Below, piece by piece: positions 1 to 8,219 of a DNA stretch of 64,000 nt. Both the position numbers and the translations under genes were made by a program. The stretch's first letter is position 1, and each line of letters starts with the position of its first letter. The notes beneath the pieces are model-generated. The model was not told the DNA's origin, did no database searches, and saw only the letters and a program-made list of their open reading frames with translations. This stretch comes from Roseovarius mucosus (GTDB taxonomy: Bacteria; Pseudomonadota; Alphaproteobacteria; Rhodobacterales; Rhodobacteraceae): the NCBI RefSeq assembly GCF_002080415.1, contig NZ_CP020474.1, positions 1,749,501 through 1,813,500 of the forward strand. The letters are read 5' to 3'.

Positions 1-505
1 CAGGGCGCATGCGCGCAAGAAATCCGGCGGCAAAGACCGGGTCCATCTCCTCAAATAGCGAAGCCGCCTGCTTGGGCTTCATCGACTCGTAAACCTTGGT
101 CAGCTGCGCCACGTCATTCTCTGCGGCACTTTCCGTCAGAGCGATCATGCGGCGCAGATCCTCTTCGGCAGTTGTCAGGGCCGCAATCTTTTGTCCGGCC
201 TCTTGCTCGACCAATTTGAGCACCTGCTCTCGATTGCGCAGGGCCGTCTCTCTTTCCTCAAGCATGCGCCCGCGCTCTTGCAGCGCGTCAAGCAAAGCCT
301 TCATATCTTCGGGTGTCTCACAGGCCTGCGTGGATGGTGTGCTGCTTTCTTCTGTCGCCTCTGGCGCGCGGGCAAAGGCCCTGCCGACACCCTCTCCGAA
401 ACGCAAAAGCGCCGATGCGACCAAAAAGGTAGAGAGAATTAGCAAGACACCGCGCGTACGCCTCGACCTTGCGGATGGTTTGTGTGTTGGGGTTCTCCAG
501 ATCAT
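1..505 (-). CDS. MotE-like flagellar protein (MgtE-N-like domain), 3' end cut by window edge
   Basis: The visible part is about 168 residues: a basic N-terminus, one membrane segment (about residues 20-36), then a long charged helical/coiled-coil stretch, and finally an MgtE-N-like segment with the pattern KVYESMKPKQAASLFEEM. This arrangement matches MotE-type proteins, which in rhizobia assist the flagellar motor in the periplasm. The ATG at 505 overlaps the stop of the upstream gene (ATGA), so it is translationally coupled as the third gene after fliL. The C-terminus lies outside the window. The family assignment is from motif and context; the precise role here is inferred. Confidence 0.75.
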   Translation of the reverse strand, partial: MIWRTPTHKPSARSRRTRGVLLILSTFLVASALLRFGEGVGRAFARAPEATEESSTPSTQACETPEDMKALLDALQERGRMLEERETALRNREQVLKLVEQEAGQKIAALTTAEEDLRRMIALTESAAENDVAQLTKVYESMKPKQAASLFEEMDPVFAAGFLARMRP

Positions 506-897
506 GGTGTCGCCCCCGGCGTCAGATCGTGATGGCGCTTGAAAACCGGGCCAGGATCGGCCGTTGGGGGGCTGACGGGTGTTTTCCTGTGGGGCGGGGC
601 CGACACCTCCTGATTGGGCAGATCGTGCATCGCCGCCACCAAGAGTTCGAGCCGCCGGGCCACATCTTCAGCCCGCTCGGTAACGCTGATGAGAGAGCGT
701 GTGGATCCGTCCGCCGTTTGCCGCGCGGCCTGAAGCGTTCGGGTCAGATCATCTACCTGCGCCGAAAGCACTGCCACAGCACCGCCCATTCCGGTTTCGA
801 GATCGTTGAAGTGGTTGAGCCGCCGGGCCAGCACAAAGCAATAGACCCCAGCCCCAATCGCACCCGCAACAAGCAGGATATCCGCAATCATTTCCAT
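502..897 (-). CDS. Hypothetical membrane-anchored coiled-coil protein of the flagellar cluster
   Basis: A 131-residue protein with an N-terminal membrane helix (about residues 4-26, ILLVAGAIGAGVYCFVLA), a predicted coiled coil at about 35-90 (ETGMGGAVAVLSAQVDDLTR and onward), and a Pro-rich tail. An AGGAG ribosome binding site precedes the ATG. It lies 11 bases after fliL and overlaps the MotE-like gene by ATGA, so the three form one leftward unit. I do not recognise a named domain. The position between FliL and a MotE-like protein suggests a stator- or basal-body-associated accessory; this is inference from context only. Confidence 0.75.
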   Translation of the reverse strand: MEMIADILLVAGAIGAGVYCFVLARRLNHFNDLETGMGGAVAVLSAQVDDLTRTLQAARQTADGSTRSLISVTERAEDVARRLELLVAAMHDLPNQEVSAPPHRKTPVSPPTADPGPVFKRHHDLTPGATP

Positions 898-908
898 ATA
901 TGCGCTCC

Positions 909-1412
909 TCAGTTCAACACGAATTCCATGATCAATAGATCGTTGATGCGGCCCTCACCTGTTACAACCTGCATCCGGCGCAAGAGCTGCGCCCGCAGGC
1001 GGATCAAGGCCTGCGCGTCTTCGATATCGGCAAGTTTGAGCGCGCGCAGATAGGTATTCGTCACATCGACGATGCGCGGCATCAGGTTTTCGACGTCGGA
1101 TTTATGGGCGGCCTTCACCTCCAGCTCAGCGGCGAACCGGAGATGTGATCGCGCAGCCCCCTGCCCGACTGAGACAACCACGGGCACCACCGGCACAAAG
1201 ACCAGATCACCCATCGGTGCGTCAGACGCCGTGGCCCCCGCAACGGGCCCCTGGGCAATAGATCCGTGTCCCCCGCCAAGTGGAATCAAACCAGACCACA
1301 TGGTGTAAAACCCTGCCGCCGCACCCAAGAACGCCAAGACAATTCCAATCGTCAGCGGTCTCTTTGACGGCTTCGCCTTGGGTGCCGTCTCTGTGTCTCC
1401 GGTCTCTGGCAT
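909..1412 (-). CDS. fliL: Flagellar basal body-associated protein FliL
   Basis: FliL is an inner-membrane protein that surrounds the stator and supports motor torque. The product (167 residues from the ATG at 1412) has a short Lys/Pro-rich cytoplasmic N-terminus, one membrane helix (LTIGIVLAFLGAAAGFYTMW) and a periplasmic domain with the family's ending, RRMQVVTGEGRINDLLIMEFVLN-like, split around the conserved GRINDLLI. A GTG two codons upstream (1418) is an alternative start; AGGATGG upstream could serve either. It is first in a leftward unit, divergent from fliF, and shares the intergenic region that holds a CtrA-like site. Confidence 0.9.
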   Translation of the reverse strand: MPETGDTETAPKAKPSKRPLTIGIVLAFLGAAAGFYTMWSGLIPLGGGHGSIAQGPVAGATASDAPMGDLVFVPVVPVVVSVGQGAARSHLRFAAELEVKAAHKSDVENLMPRIVDVTNTYLRALKLADIEDAQALIRLRAQLLRRMQVVTGEGRINDLLIMEFVLN

Positions 1413-1457
1413 GTTCACCCATCCTGTTGTCGATAAACTCTTATAAACCCAAAGAAA

Positions 1458-1472
1458 CTAACCGATTGTTAA
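1458..1472. promoter_or_regulatory. CtrA-like binding site between fliL and fliF
   Basis: CTAA-CCGATTG-TTAA matches the CtrA consensus TTAA-N7-TTAA with one mismatch. It lies 46 bases from fliL and 62 from fliF, so it could control both directions. Similar one-mismatch sites lie upstream of flgE and motB in this window. CtrA controls flagellar genes in many alphaproteobacteria; that it does so here is inferred. Confidence 0.4.
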
Positions 1473-1533
1473 GCCTGATGCGGGAATGATGACTTCGGAA
1501 CATTACTCGAACAAAAGTACCGGAGGACATGCA

Positions 1534-3141
1534 ATGCAGCAGATCACAAGGCTCTGGCAGGCGCTGACCCTGCGCAATCGTATCATCGTCATCGGCGCGG
1601 CATTTGTGATGTTCTGGGCGGTTTTGGCCCTTGCGCGCTTGGCGTCCACGCCCAGCATGACCTTGCTTTACGCAGGCCTAGAAAGCAGCGCGGCGGGCGA
1701 GGTTGTCGCAGCCCTCGAGCAGCAAGGCGTCACATATGAAGTGCGCAACGACGCGATTCTTGTCGACTCGACACGTCGGGATGAGCTGCGCATGATCCTC
1801 GCGGGCGAGGGGCTCCCGAGGTCGGGCACGAGCGGGTATGAGCTTCTGGATGGATTGTCTGGCTTTGGCACCACATCACAGATGTTCGACGCCGCCTATT
1901 GGCGCGCCAAAGAAGGCGAACTGGCCCGGACCATCGTCTCGCATCCTGCGATTGTGGCGGCCCGGGTTCATATCGCGTCGACCGGTGCCAATCCGTTTCA
2001 GCGCAATGTGCATCGGTCCGCTTCGGTCTCGGTCAGTACCAATGGGGCCGCAGTTTCTGCCAAACATGCGCGCGCGCTACAATTCCTCGTCGCCTCTGCT
2101 GTGGCTGATCTTACGCCTGATGATGTGTCCATTATTGATGCCGAGGGGACATTGCTCAGCGGTGCCGAAGAAGCCAAGACCAACACCGCCGATGAACGGG
2201 CAGAGGGGCTGCGCCTGCGCGCGCAACGTCTGCTCGAGGCGCGTGTCGGACATGGAAATGCGGTCGTCGAGATTGCGCTGGAAACGGTGACGCAAACCGA
2301 ATCAACCCGCGAGAGACGGTTTGATCCCGAGGGGCGTGTTGCGATCAGCACCGATACCGAAGAGCGCGCGAACACCTCAAATGGCACGGACAATGGCGTC
2401 ACGGTTGCCTCGAACCTACCAGATGGGGATGCGGCAGCGGCAGCGACGTCGGCCAGCGAGAACACCGAGACACGCGAACGGGTGAATTACGAGGTGTCCA
2501 GCACAGAGCGCGAAGTCATCCAGCAACCCGGTGCTATCAAGCGCATGACCGTTGCGATCCTGATCAACGGGATTACCACTCCAGACGCGAGCGGCACGCC
2601 AATCTTTGCGCCGCGCCCCGAAGAGGAGCTGACCGCGCTCGGAGATCTTGTGGGCTCTGCGGTGGGTCTTGATGAAACGCGCGGCGACGCGCTCACGATT
2701 CGCACCTTGCAATTCGAACCGTCAGCGCCCATCGGCACTCTGGTCGAAGCGGGGTTACTTGAGCGCCTTGCGATCGACACAATGACCTTGGTGCAATCGC
2801 TGGTTCTAGCCATCGTGGCCCTTGTGCTTGGCCTGTTTGTGCTGCGTCCGATTCTCTCGCGCCCCGTCCCTCTGGCCACCCCACAACTGAGCGCCCCAAT
2901 CCGGCGCGCCCCGGTGCAAGACCCCGCACTTACCCCCCTGTCCGGCGTAATCGAGGATGGCGACATCGACGTAGCAGGCCTGTCCGACGTGTCTGAGGCA
3001 CCTCAGATTTCTCTGCGCCCGCGTCTTGATGGGGGCACAGACGATCCGGTCTCACGCTTGCGCGCGCTGATCGGTCAACGCCAAGAGGAAACCGTCGAGA
3101 TCTTGCGCAACTGGCTGGAAGCTGAAGAGGAGAGAGCCTGA
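1534..3141 (+). CDS. fliF: Flagellar M-ring protein FliF
   Basis: FliF forms the MS ring in the inner membrane on which the flagellar basal body and export gate are built. The 535-residue product has membrane helix 1 at about 17-36, the periplasmic ring-building YscJ/FliF domains, a low-complexity linker, membrane helix 2 at about 420-441 (VQSLVLAIVALVLGLFVLRP) and an acidic C-terminal tail ending LRNWLEAEEERA that would bind FliG. I chose the ATG at 1534 over the in-frame ATG at 1486 because GGAGG lies at 1522-1526. Its TGA overlaps the next ATG (TGATG), the first of three such couplings through fliP. Confidence 0.96.
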   Translation: MQQITRLWQALTLRNRIIVIGAAFVMFWAVLALARLASTPSMTLLYAGLESSAAGEVVAALEQQGVTYEVRNDAILVDSTRRDELRMILAGEGLPRSGTSGYELLDGLSGFGTTSQMFDAAYWRAKEGELARTIVSHPAIVAARVHIASTGANPFQRNVHRSASVSVSTNGAAVSAKHARALQFLVASAVADLTPDDVSIIDAEGTLLSGAEEAKTNTADERAEGLRLRAQRLLEARVGHGNAVVEIALETVTQTESTRERRFDPEGRVAISTDTEERANTSNGTDNGVTVASNLPDGDAAAAATSASENTETRERVNYEVSSTEREVIQQPGAIKRMTVAILINGITTPDASGTPIFAPRPEEELTALGDLVGSAVGLDETRGDALTIRTLQFEPSAPIGTLVEAGLLERLAIDTMTLVQSLVLAIVALVLGLFVLRPILSRPVPLATPQLSAPIRRAPVQDPALTPLSGVIEDGDIDVAGLSDVSEAPQISLRPRLDGGTDDPVSRLRALIGQRQEETVEILRNWLEAEEERA

Positions 3142-3728
3142 TGTCGATCACACATCTTTTGAACGAATTTGGCGCGTTCACTCAGGGTAAGCCTATCGCG
3201 ATCACGGATGTCTCGCTCGAGGAAGAACGCCTAGAAGCCTTTGAGAAAGGGTATCAGGCGGGTTGGGAAGATTGTGTGAAATCGCAGGTAGACGACGGGC
3301 GCAGGATCACCGCCGATCTTGTCCAAAACCTGCAAGACATCAGCTTTACCTATGAAGAGGTGCATGCCGCGATCATGGGCGCGATGCAGCAACTTTTGCA
3401 GGAAATCACCCAAACGGTTCTGCCACCGATCAGCCACGCGATGCTGATCCCGCATGTGACCGAAATTCTGCACGACTTGCTGGAAGCCAATGGGCGTCAG
3501 CCTTTGCAGATTGCCGCCGGTCCGGCAGATCTTGCAATCCTGCGCCGCCTCAGCGCCGAAATACCCGACCTTGCCTGCACCCTGACAGAGGATCCAACCT
3601 TGGCAAGCGGTCAGGTTTGCGTGCGCCTAGGCGAGAGCGAGCGCGCTCTTGACATGCCGGATGTCCTGCTTCGGATCGAGCAGGCGATATCCGGTTTCTT
3701 TCAGCAAAATCAGAGGATAGTGGCGTGA
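3141..3728 (+). CDS. fliH: FliH-like flagellar assembly protein
   Basis: A 195-residue, mostly helical cytoplasmic protein in the position of fliH, directly after fliF and before fliN. The N-terminal third is acidic and helical (EEERLEAFEKGYQAGWEDC, the usual FliH 'G-x3-G' like helix), and the C-terminal part (HVTEILHDLLEANGRQPLQI... SGQVCVRLGESERALDM) resembles the FliH/HrpE/YscL C-terminal domain. FliH regulates the export ATPase FliI and links it to the C ring through FliN. Sequence conservation is weak, so the identification rests partly on gene order. Start overlaps the fliF stop (TGATG). Confidence 0.8.
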   Translation: MSITHLLNEFGAFTQGKPIAITDVSLEEERLEAFEKGYQAGWEDCVKSQVDDGRRITADLVQNLQDISFTYEEVHAAIMGAMQQLLQEITQTVLPPISHAMLIPHVTEILHDLLEANGRQPLQIAAGPADLAILRRLSAEIPDLACTLTEDPTLASGQVCVRLGESERALDMPDVLLRIEQAISGFFQQNQRIVA

Positions 3729-4024
3729 TGGATAACAAAACTGGCGGCAATGAAACCCACGTCAACGATCTGCAAAACCCGTTCTCGTCAGTCCCGATCG
3801 AGATCACGGTTTCAGTCGGCAAGGCACGCCCGCTGATCAGAGACCTTCTTAAACTTGGCAAGAACGCCGTTCTGGTTCTCGACCGGCGTGTTGACGATGC
3901 GGTCGAACTCTACGTCGGCGAGCGCCTGATAGCGCGCGGTCAACTCGAAGAGCTGGCCGGCGATCAACAAGGCCAGATTGCCGTGCGCGTGACCGAAGTT
4001 GCGAATTTGCAGGACGGGTTGTGA
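3728..4024 (+). CDS. fliN: Flagellar motor switch protein FliN
   Basis: FliN is a C-ring component that takes part in switching and export docking. The 98-residue product is essentially one SpoA/FliN domain: VPIEITVSVGKARPLIRDLL, then LDRRVDDAVELYVGERLIARGQL, then IAVRVTEV. The length is typical of a short FliN. The start is the ATG at 3728, which overlaps the fliH stop (TGATG); a GTG at 3725 is in frame just before it. It is coupled to fliP in the same way. Confidence 0.93.
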   Translation: MDNKTGGNETHVNDLQNPFSSVPIEITVSVGKARPLIRDLLKLGKNAVLVLDRRVDDAVELYVGERLIARGQLEELAGDQQGQIAVRVTEVANLQDGL

Positions 4025-4761
4025 TGAAGTCTGGTCTGATCCTCATCGGACTGAGCACCCTCTTTCTAGGAGCGCTTGCCACCGGTGCTCCGGCACAAGA
4101 TCTGACCCTGTCCTTGGGCGATGACGCCTCACTCTCAGCACGAACACTGCAACTGATCGCTTTGATCACCGTGCTCAGCCTCGCGCCTGGGATTGCCATT
4201 ATGGTCACGTGCTTCCCCTTTGTCGTCACGGTCCTATCGATCCTGAGGCAAGGGATCGGTCTTCAACAATCCCCGCCCAATATGCTGATCGTCAGCCTCG
4301 CACTCTTTCTTACCTTCTTCGTGATGGAGCCGGTCTTTACCCAAGCCTGGGAGACCGGGATTGAACCGCTGTTACAGGAACGCTTGTCCCCTGATCTGGC
4401 CATTGAACGGACGCTGGCACCGTTCCGCGTGTTCATGTTGGGCCGTGTCGACCCCGACACTTTGGCAACCATAGCCGCCCTGCGCCCTGAAACGATCACC
4501 CCCTCCGCAGGACCGGACGCGCCGCTTTCAATTCTCATTCCAAGCTTCATGCTCTCGGAAATCGCGCGCGCCTTTCAGATCGGATTTCTGGTATTTCTAC
4601 CGTTTCTGATCATTGATCTCGTGGTTGCGGCCATCCTGATGTCGATGGGCATGATGATGGTTCCGCCTGCCATCGTCTCTTTGCCCTTCAAGCTTGCGTT
4701 CTTTGTTATCGCCGATGGCTGGACGCTGATCGCCGAGAGCCTTGTACGCGGCTATCTGTAG
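4024..4761 (+). CDS. fliP: Flagellar export gate protein FliP
   Basis: FliP is a core membrane subunit of the flagellar type III export gate. The 245-residue protein starts with a cleavable signal peptide (to about residue 25, GAPAQ), as FliP characteristically does, followed by four hydrophobic segments: one at ALITVLSLAPGIAIMVTCF, one at NMLIVSLALFLTFFVME, and two C-terminal ones covering FLVFLPFLIIDLVVAAILM and the family-typical PAIVSLPFKLAFFVIADGW. The ATG overlaps the fliN stop (TGATG). It is the last flagellar gene of the rightward arm; the gene that follows is a glycosyltransferase 120 bases on. Confidence 0.96.
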   Translation: MKSGLILIGLSTLFLGALATGAPAQDLTLSLGDDASLSARTLQLIALITVLSLAPGIAIMVTCFPFVVTVLSILRQGIGLQQSPPNMLIVSLALFLTFFVMEPVFTQAWETGIEPLLQERLSPDLAIERTLAPFRVFMLGRVDPDTLATIAALRPETITPSAGPDAPLSILIPSFMLSEIARAFQIGFLVFLPFLIIDLVVAAILMSMGMMMVPPAIVSLPFKLAFFVIADGWTLIAESLVRGYL

Positions 4762-4881
4762 CGCGCTCGCGCGATTTGCGCCGCGCTGCGCATGCATCTT
4801 GCCACCTGCACTCGACATGAACAGAGAATTTTCAATTGTGCAGCGCCCATTGGGTGACTTTGATCTGCAGGCCCGTTTATA

Positions 4882-5976
4882 GTGTCCACCAGCGCGCCGA
4901 CCACAAGAGGCAGACAGCAGGGGACAACATTGCATATTCTGGGAATGACCTGTCTGCGCGATGACGGCCCCTATATCGTAGAGTGGCTTGCGCACCATCT
5001 GATGCTCGGCTTTGACCGCATGCTGGTTTGCAGCCATGACTGCACCGATGGCAGCGCGGAACTGCTGGAAGCACTGGCCCAGGACCCACGGATCGTGCAT
5101 CTGGATTTTTCCCCGAAGGGTGGCAAATCCGTGCAATGGCAAGCGTTGCGCCAATTGCGCGATAGCGAAAGCTACAAGAATGCCGATTGGGCGCTCTTCT
5201 TTGATTGTGACGAATTTCTTTGCGGCCGTTTCAACAACCTCCGCAAGCTGCTTGCGGACTACGAGAGGCAGGCAGGCCCATTCGACGCCCTCGCCTTGCC
5301 ATGGCGGTTGTTCGGCTATGGCGGTCACAAACAGCGCAGTGCAGGCCTGACGCCAGAGCGTTTCACCCGCGCGGCACCGTTTGATTTGCATTTCCCGCTC
5401 GCTCATCTCTTCAAGACACTGCACCGGCCAGCGGCCTTTCGGCAACCCGGCGTCCACCGCCCGCGCGCACGTCAGCGTCACGTCCCATCCTGGATAGGTC
5501 CAGACGGCAAGCGCCTGACCGAGGGGTTCGCGGCCAATGACAGTGCCATCTCGCTTTATGGTGCAGTTAACGGCCCACCTGTGGCTTGGCTCAACCATTA
5601 TTCTTTGCGCTCGGTCGAAGAATTCATGCTCAAACGTGCCCGCGGATTGCCCAATCATATGGACCGCGAAATCGGGATCGCTTACTGGGCAGAACGCAAT
5701 TGGAATACCGTCGACGCACCAGAGATTTTGCCCATGATGAGCCATACAAGGCAAGAATTCGAGAGGCTCATGGCCCTTCCGGGTGTCGCCGCGGCGCATA
5801 CGGCCTGCCTCTCGGCGCATACTAGCCGCTACCAAGCGCTGATGCTGGATATCGACGCCGTTCGGCTGGCATTCAGAGTAGGGTTTCTCACGGATAGCAC
5901 CCCCCCTTCTGCCGAAGAAGGCCGTGCCTTTTTGACGGCACAGATGCAAATGGCCAGAGGTGACGCCGAAACATGA
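4882..5976 (+). CDS. Glycosyltransferase, GT2/GT92-like (Glyco_tranf_2_4 type)
   Basis: The N-terminal half is a GT-A fold sugar transferase: TCLRDDGPYIVEWLAHHLML, then the nucleotide-sugar segment SHDCTDGSAELLEAL, then the metal-binding D108-C-D110-E in FFDCDEFLCG. Downstream are the family blocks LPWRLFGYGG, HRPRA, and LNHYSLRSVEEFMLKRARGLPNH. It shares all of these with the products at 5973-8219 and 8216-9187. The start is uncertain: the GTG at 4882 lacks a good ribosome binding site, whereas a TTG at 4930 has AGGGGA six bases before it and begins right at the conserved domain. Its stop overlaps the next ATG. Donor and acceptor are unknown; the position inside a flagellar cluster suggests flagellar or surface glycosylation. 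Confidence 0.85.
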   Translation: MSTSAPTTRGRQQGTTLHILGMTCLRDDGPYIVEWLAHHLMLGFDRMLVCSHDCTDGSAELLEALAQDPRIVHLDFSPKGGKSVQWQALRQLRDSESYKNADWALFFDCDEFLCGRFNNLRKLLADYERQAGPFDALALPWRLFGYGGHKQRSAGLTPERFTRAAPFDLHFPLAHLFKTLHRPAAFRQPGVHRPRARQRHVPSWIGPDGKRLTEGFAANDSAISLYGAVNGPPVAWLNHYSLRSVEEFMLKRARGLPNHMDREIGIAYWAERNWNTVDAPEILPMMSHTRQEFERLMALPGVAAAHTACLSAHTSRYQALMLDIDAVRLAFRVGFLTDSTPPSAEEGRAFLTAQMQMARGDAET

Positions 5977-8219
5977 ATGGGCAAGTGATCGAACGCCGTA
6001 TGGCGGGCCAAACGCGTGAGGGGATTGTCCTGCTCGATGCCGTCGAAACGCGCCACGAGGGCGAGCGACGGGTCACGCTCTTTTTTGCCCCTAAGGTTGA
6101 ACCAGCTCAGATACAGCCCCCAAAGGGTGCCGTGTTGCAGGCGGAAATGAGTGTGGGCGGTGCGCCCATCCTTGTCTATTCCGCTCCCGAAGGTCGTCTG
6201 GCGTTCCAGACGCCCAAAGGCGTGATAGATGTGATGCCCGCCGAGGCCGAATTCACGCTGATGGAGGGGCGAGACACCATCGCCGCCGTACGAAACGGAG
6301 AGGATGCCGCCACAGTTCTGACCTGGCTTTCGTTCCATGCTGATCAGCAGCGCATGACTGGTGCGGTGATCCTTGACCGGGCGCGCCCCGGAACAGATCC
6401 GGAGTTTGCGCGCGCGCTTCGGGACGGTCTCCGAGAGAGCGGGCTCGACATCATAGTGATCCTGCTGACAAGCGATCAGCCGCTCGGATATCCCGACGCG
6501 CCCCCCGAGGCCCATCCCTTTTGTGTGCCAGAGGCACCGGGCAAAGACCGGATGGAAATCCCCCCACCCTCCCCTTGGGATTCGCCCCTCGCCGCGCTCA
6601 GTTACTACGAAATTGCCCGCCACCGCTTTTTGGCCGAGGCCCGTGCTGTGGCCAATATCGACGTGCACGATCTTGTGGCAACGGGGCCCGAGACGATTTT
6701 TGACAGCGCCGTTGCCGCACGGGGGGGGCTTATCACCCTCATCGGGCGGCATTGCTATCCTTGGCGCGTGCGCAGTGGTCAGCCGACGCGCTTTGCCGAT
6801 CATAGCTGCGTTCAGTTCGACTCGGGCGGTGGGCGACAACGCTGGTGCCTTGCCCCGTCGAAATTGCCCAAGGATGCGGTCTGGCGCCTGTTGCGAGTGG
6901 GCAATGCACGCCCCGATGCGGCGCGCACGCAGGGGTTCTATCGGCATATGGCACTGCGCCATCCGACGGGATCAATTTCACGGATCGTGCCGAAATCCTC
7001 GCTGATCGAGCATCCGCCCCTGCTAGAGCGCGCGCAATCCTATTTCGAGCACACTCCCGTTCGCATGCCCGAAATCGCACCTGATCCGGTGCATGGCGGG
7101 CGCGGTCGCGCCGCAATTGTCACCACTATGAAGAACGAGGGACCCTTCATTCTCGAATGGTTGGCCTATCATCGCGCTGTCGGGTTTGACGATATCCTTG
7201 TCTATACGAACGACTGCACCGACGGCACGGACACCATGCTGCACCTGTTGGAGCGCAAAGGTTACGTGCAGCACCGCGACAACCGCTTTCGCGAAATGGA
7301 CATGCCCCCGCAACACGCTGCGTTGCAATCGGCCGAAAGCGAACCGCTGATCAAGTCCGCCACCTGGATCACCTGCATCGACGTGGATGAATACATCAAC
7401 ATCAAAACAGGCGACGGCACGCTTGATGCGCTGTTTGAGGCGGTGCCAGAGGCCAATATGATCGCGATGACCTGGCGGCTTTTTGGCAATGGCGATGTGC
7501 GGGACTATGTCGACCGCCCCATTACCGAACAGTTCCTGCGCTGCGCCCCGGAATTTGCACGCAAGCCGCATCAGGCCTGGGGGTTTAAGACCCTTTTCAA
7601 GAACATCGGCCTTTTCAAGAAACTAGGTGTGCATCGACCCAAGGGACTCAACCCCCAACTCTGGGAAGAGATCAACTGGGTCAATGGGTCGGGCAAACCC
7701 CTGCCTCGCGACATGTATCGCAACGGCTGGCGCTCGACGATCGAGACCTATGGCTATGATCTCGTGCAGCTCAATCACTACGCCGTCCGATCTGCCGAGA
7801 GTTTTCTGGTCAAGCGTGACAGAGGCCGCGTCAACCATGTGGACCGCGATCAGGGCCTCGCCTACTGGTTTCGCATGAACAACAACTTCGAAGAAGACCT
7901 CTCGATTCAACCGCGCCTTGCCAAGATGCAGGCAGAACTTGACCGGCTCATGCAGGACCCCGAGATCGCCGCCGCGCATCACCATTCGGTTGCCTGTCAC
8001 AGGGCCAAGATAGACGAATTGCGCGCCACCGAGAATTACAGCAATTTTTTCGCAGAATTGACCAGCCCCCGCATGGAACATCTGTCGCGGTTGCATGGTC
8101 ACTTTGGATCGAATGTCTTTCTCTCTGGTCCCGGCGTTATTCCTGACGAAATCGCCCTACGCGACCCCGCGGCAGAATGGTTCTTTACCGTGGATTTGCA
8201 GGGCGATACCGCGCACTAA
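5973..8219 (+). CDS. Two-domain glycosyltransferase with a degenerate N-terminal copy
   Basis: A 748-residue protein coupled to the preceding gene (ATGA). Residues about 380-700 are a GT2/GT92-like transferase: VTTMKNEGPFILEWLAYHRA, TNDCTDGTDTML, metal site D470-V-D472-E, MTWRLFGNG, GVHRPKG and LNHYAVRSAESFLVKRDRGR. Residues about 100-350 look like a diverged second copy: LTWLSFHADQQRMTGAVILD lines up with the EWLAYH block, NIDVHDLV with CIDVDEYI, and ITLIGRHCYPWRV with the WRLFG block. In that copy the DxDE metal site has become DVHD, so it is probably not catalytic. The first 100 residues are beta-rich and unrecognised. A role in flagellar or surface glycan synthesis is inferred from context. 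Confidence 0.82.
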   Translation: MNGQVIERRMAGQTREGIVLLDAVETRHEGERRVTLFFAPKVEPAQIQPPKGAVLQAEMSVGGAPILVYSAPEGRLAFQTPKGVIDVMPAEAEFTLMEGRDTIAAVRNGEDAATVLTWLSFHADQQRMTGAVILDRARPGTDPEFARALRDGLRESGLDIIVILLTSDQPLGYPDAPPEAHPFCVPEAPGKDRMEIPPPSPWDSPLAALSYYEIARHRFLAEARAVANIDVHDLVATGPETIFDSAVAARGGLITLIGRHCYPWRVRSGQPTRFADHSCVQFDSGGGRQRWCLAPSKLPKDAVWRLLRVGNARPDAARTQGFYRHMALRHPTGSISRIVPKSSLIEHPPLLERAQSYFEHTPVRMPEIAPDPVHGGRGRAAIVTTMKNEGPFILEWLAYHRAVGFDDILVYTNDCTDGTDTMLHLLERKGYVQHRDNRFREMDMPPQHAALQSAESEPLIKSATWITCIDVDEYINIKTGDGTLDALFEAVPEANMIAMTWRLFGNGDVRDYVDRPITEQFLRCAPEFARKPHQAWGFKTLFKNIGLFKKLGVHRPKGLNPQLWEEINWVNGSGKPLPRDMYRNGWRSTIETYGYDLVQLNHYAVRSAESFLVKRDRGRVNHVDRDQGLAYWFRMNNNFEEDLSIQPRLAKMQAELDRLMQDPEIAAAHHHSVACHRAKIDELRATENYSNFFAELTSPRMEHLSRLHGHFGSNVFLSGPGVIPDEIALRDPAAEWFFTVDLQGDTAH

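Noticed and set aside
1429..1436. Sigma28 promoter (GTCGATAA) in the fliL-fliF gap
   Set aside because: The matching TAAA element at the right distance is missing.
1486..1533. Longer FliF start
   Set aside because: The GGAGG site and family N-terminus point to ATG 1534.
4597..5949. Minus-strand frame of 450 codons opposite the first glycosyltransferase
   Set aside because: It has no known motif and its codon positions mirror the real gene; GC-rich DNA readily gives such long antisense frames.
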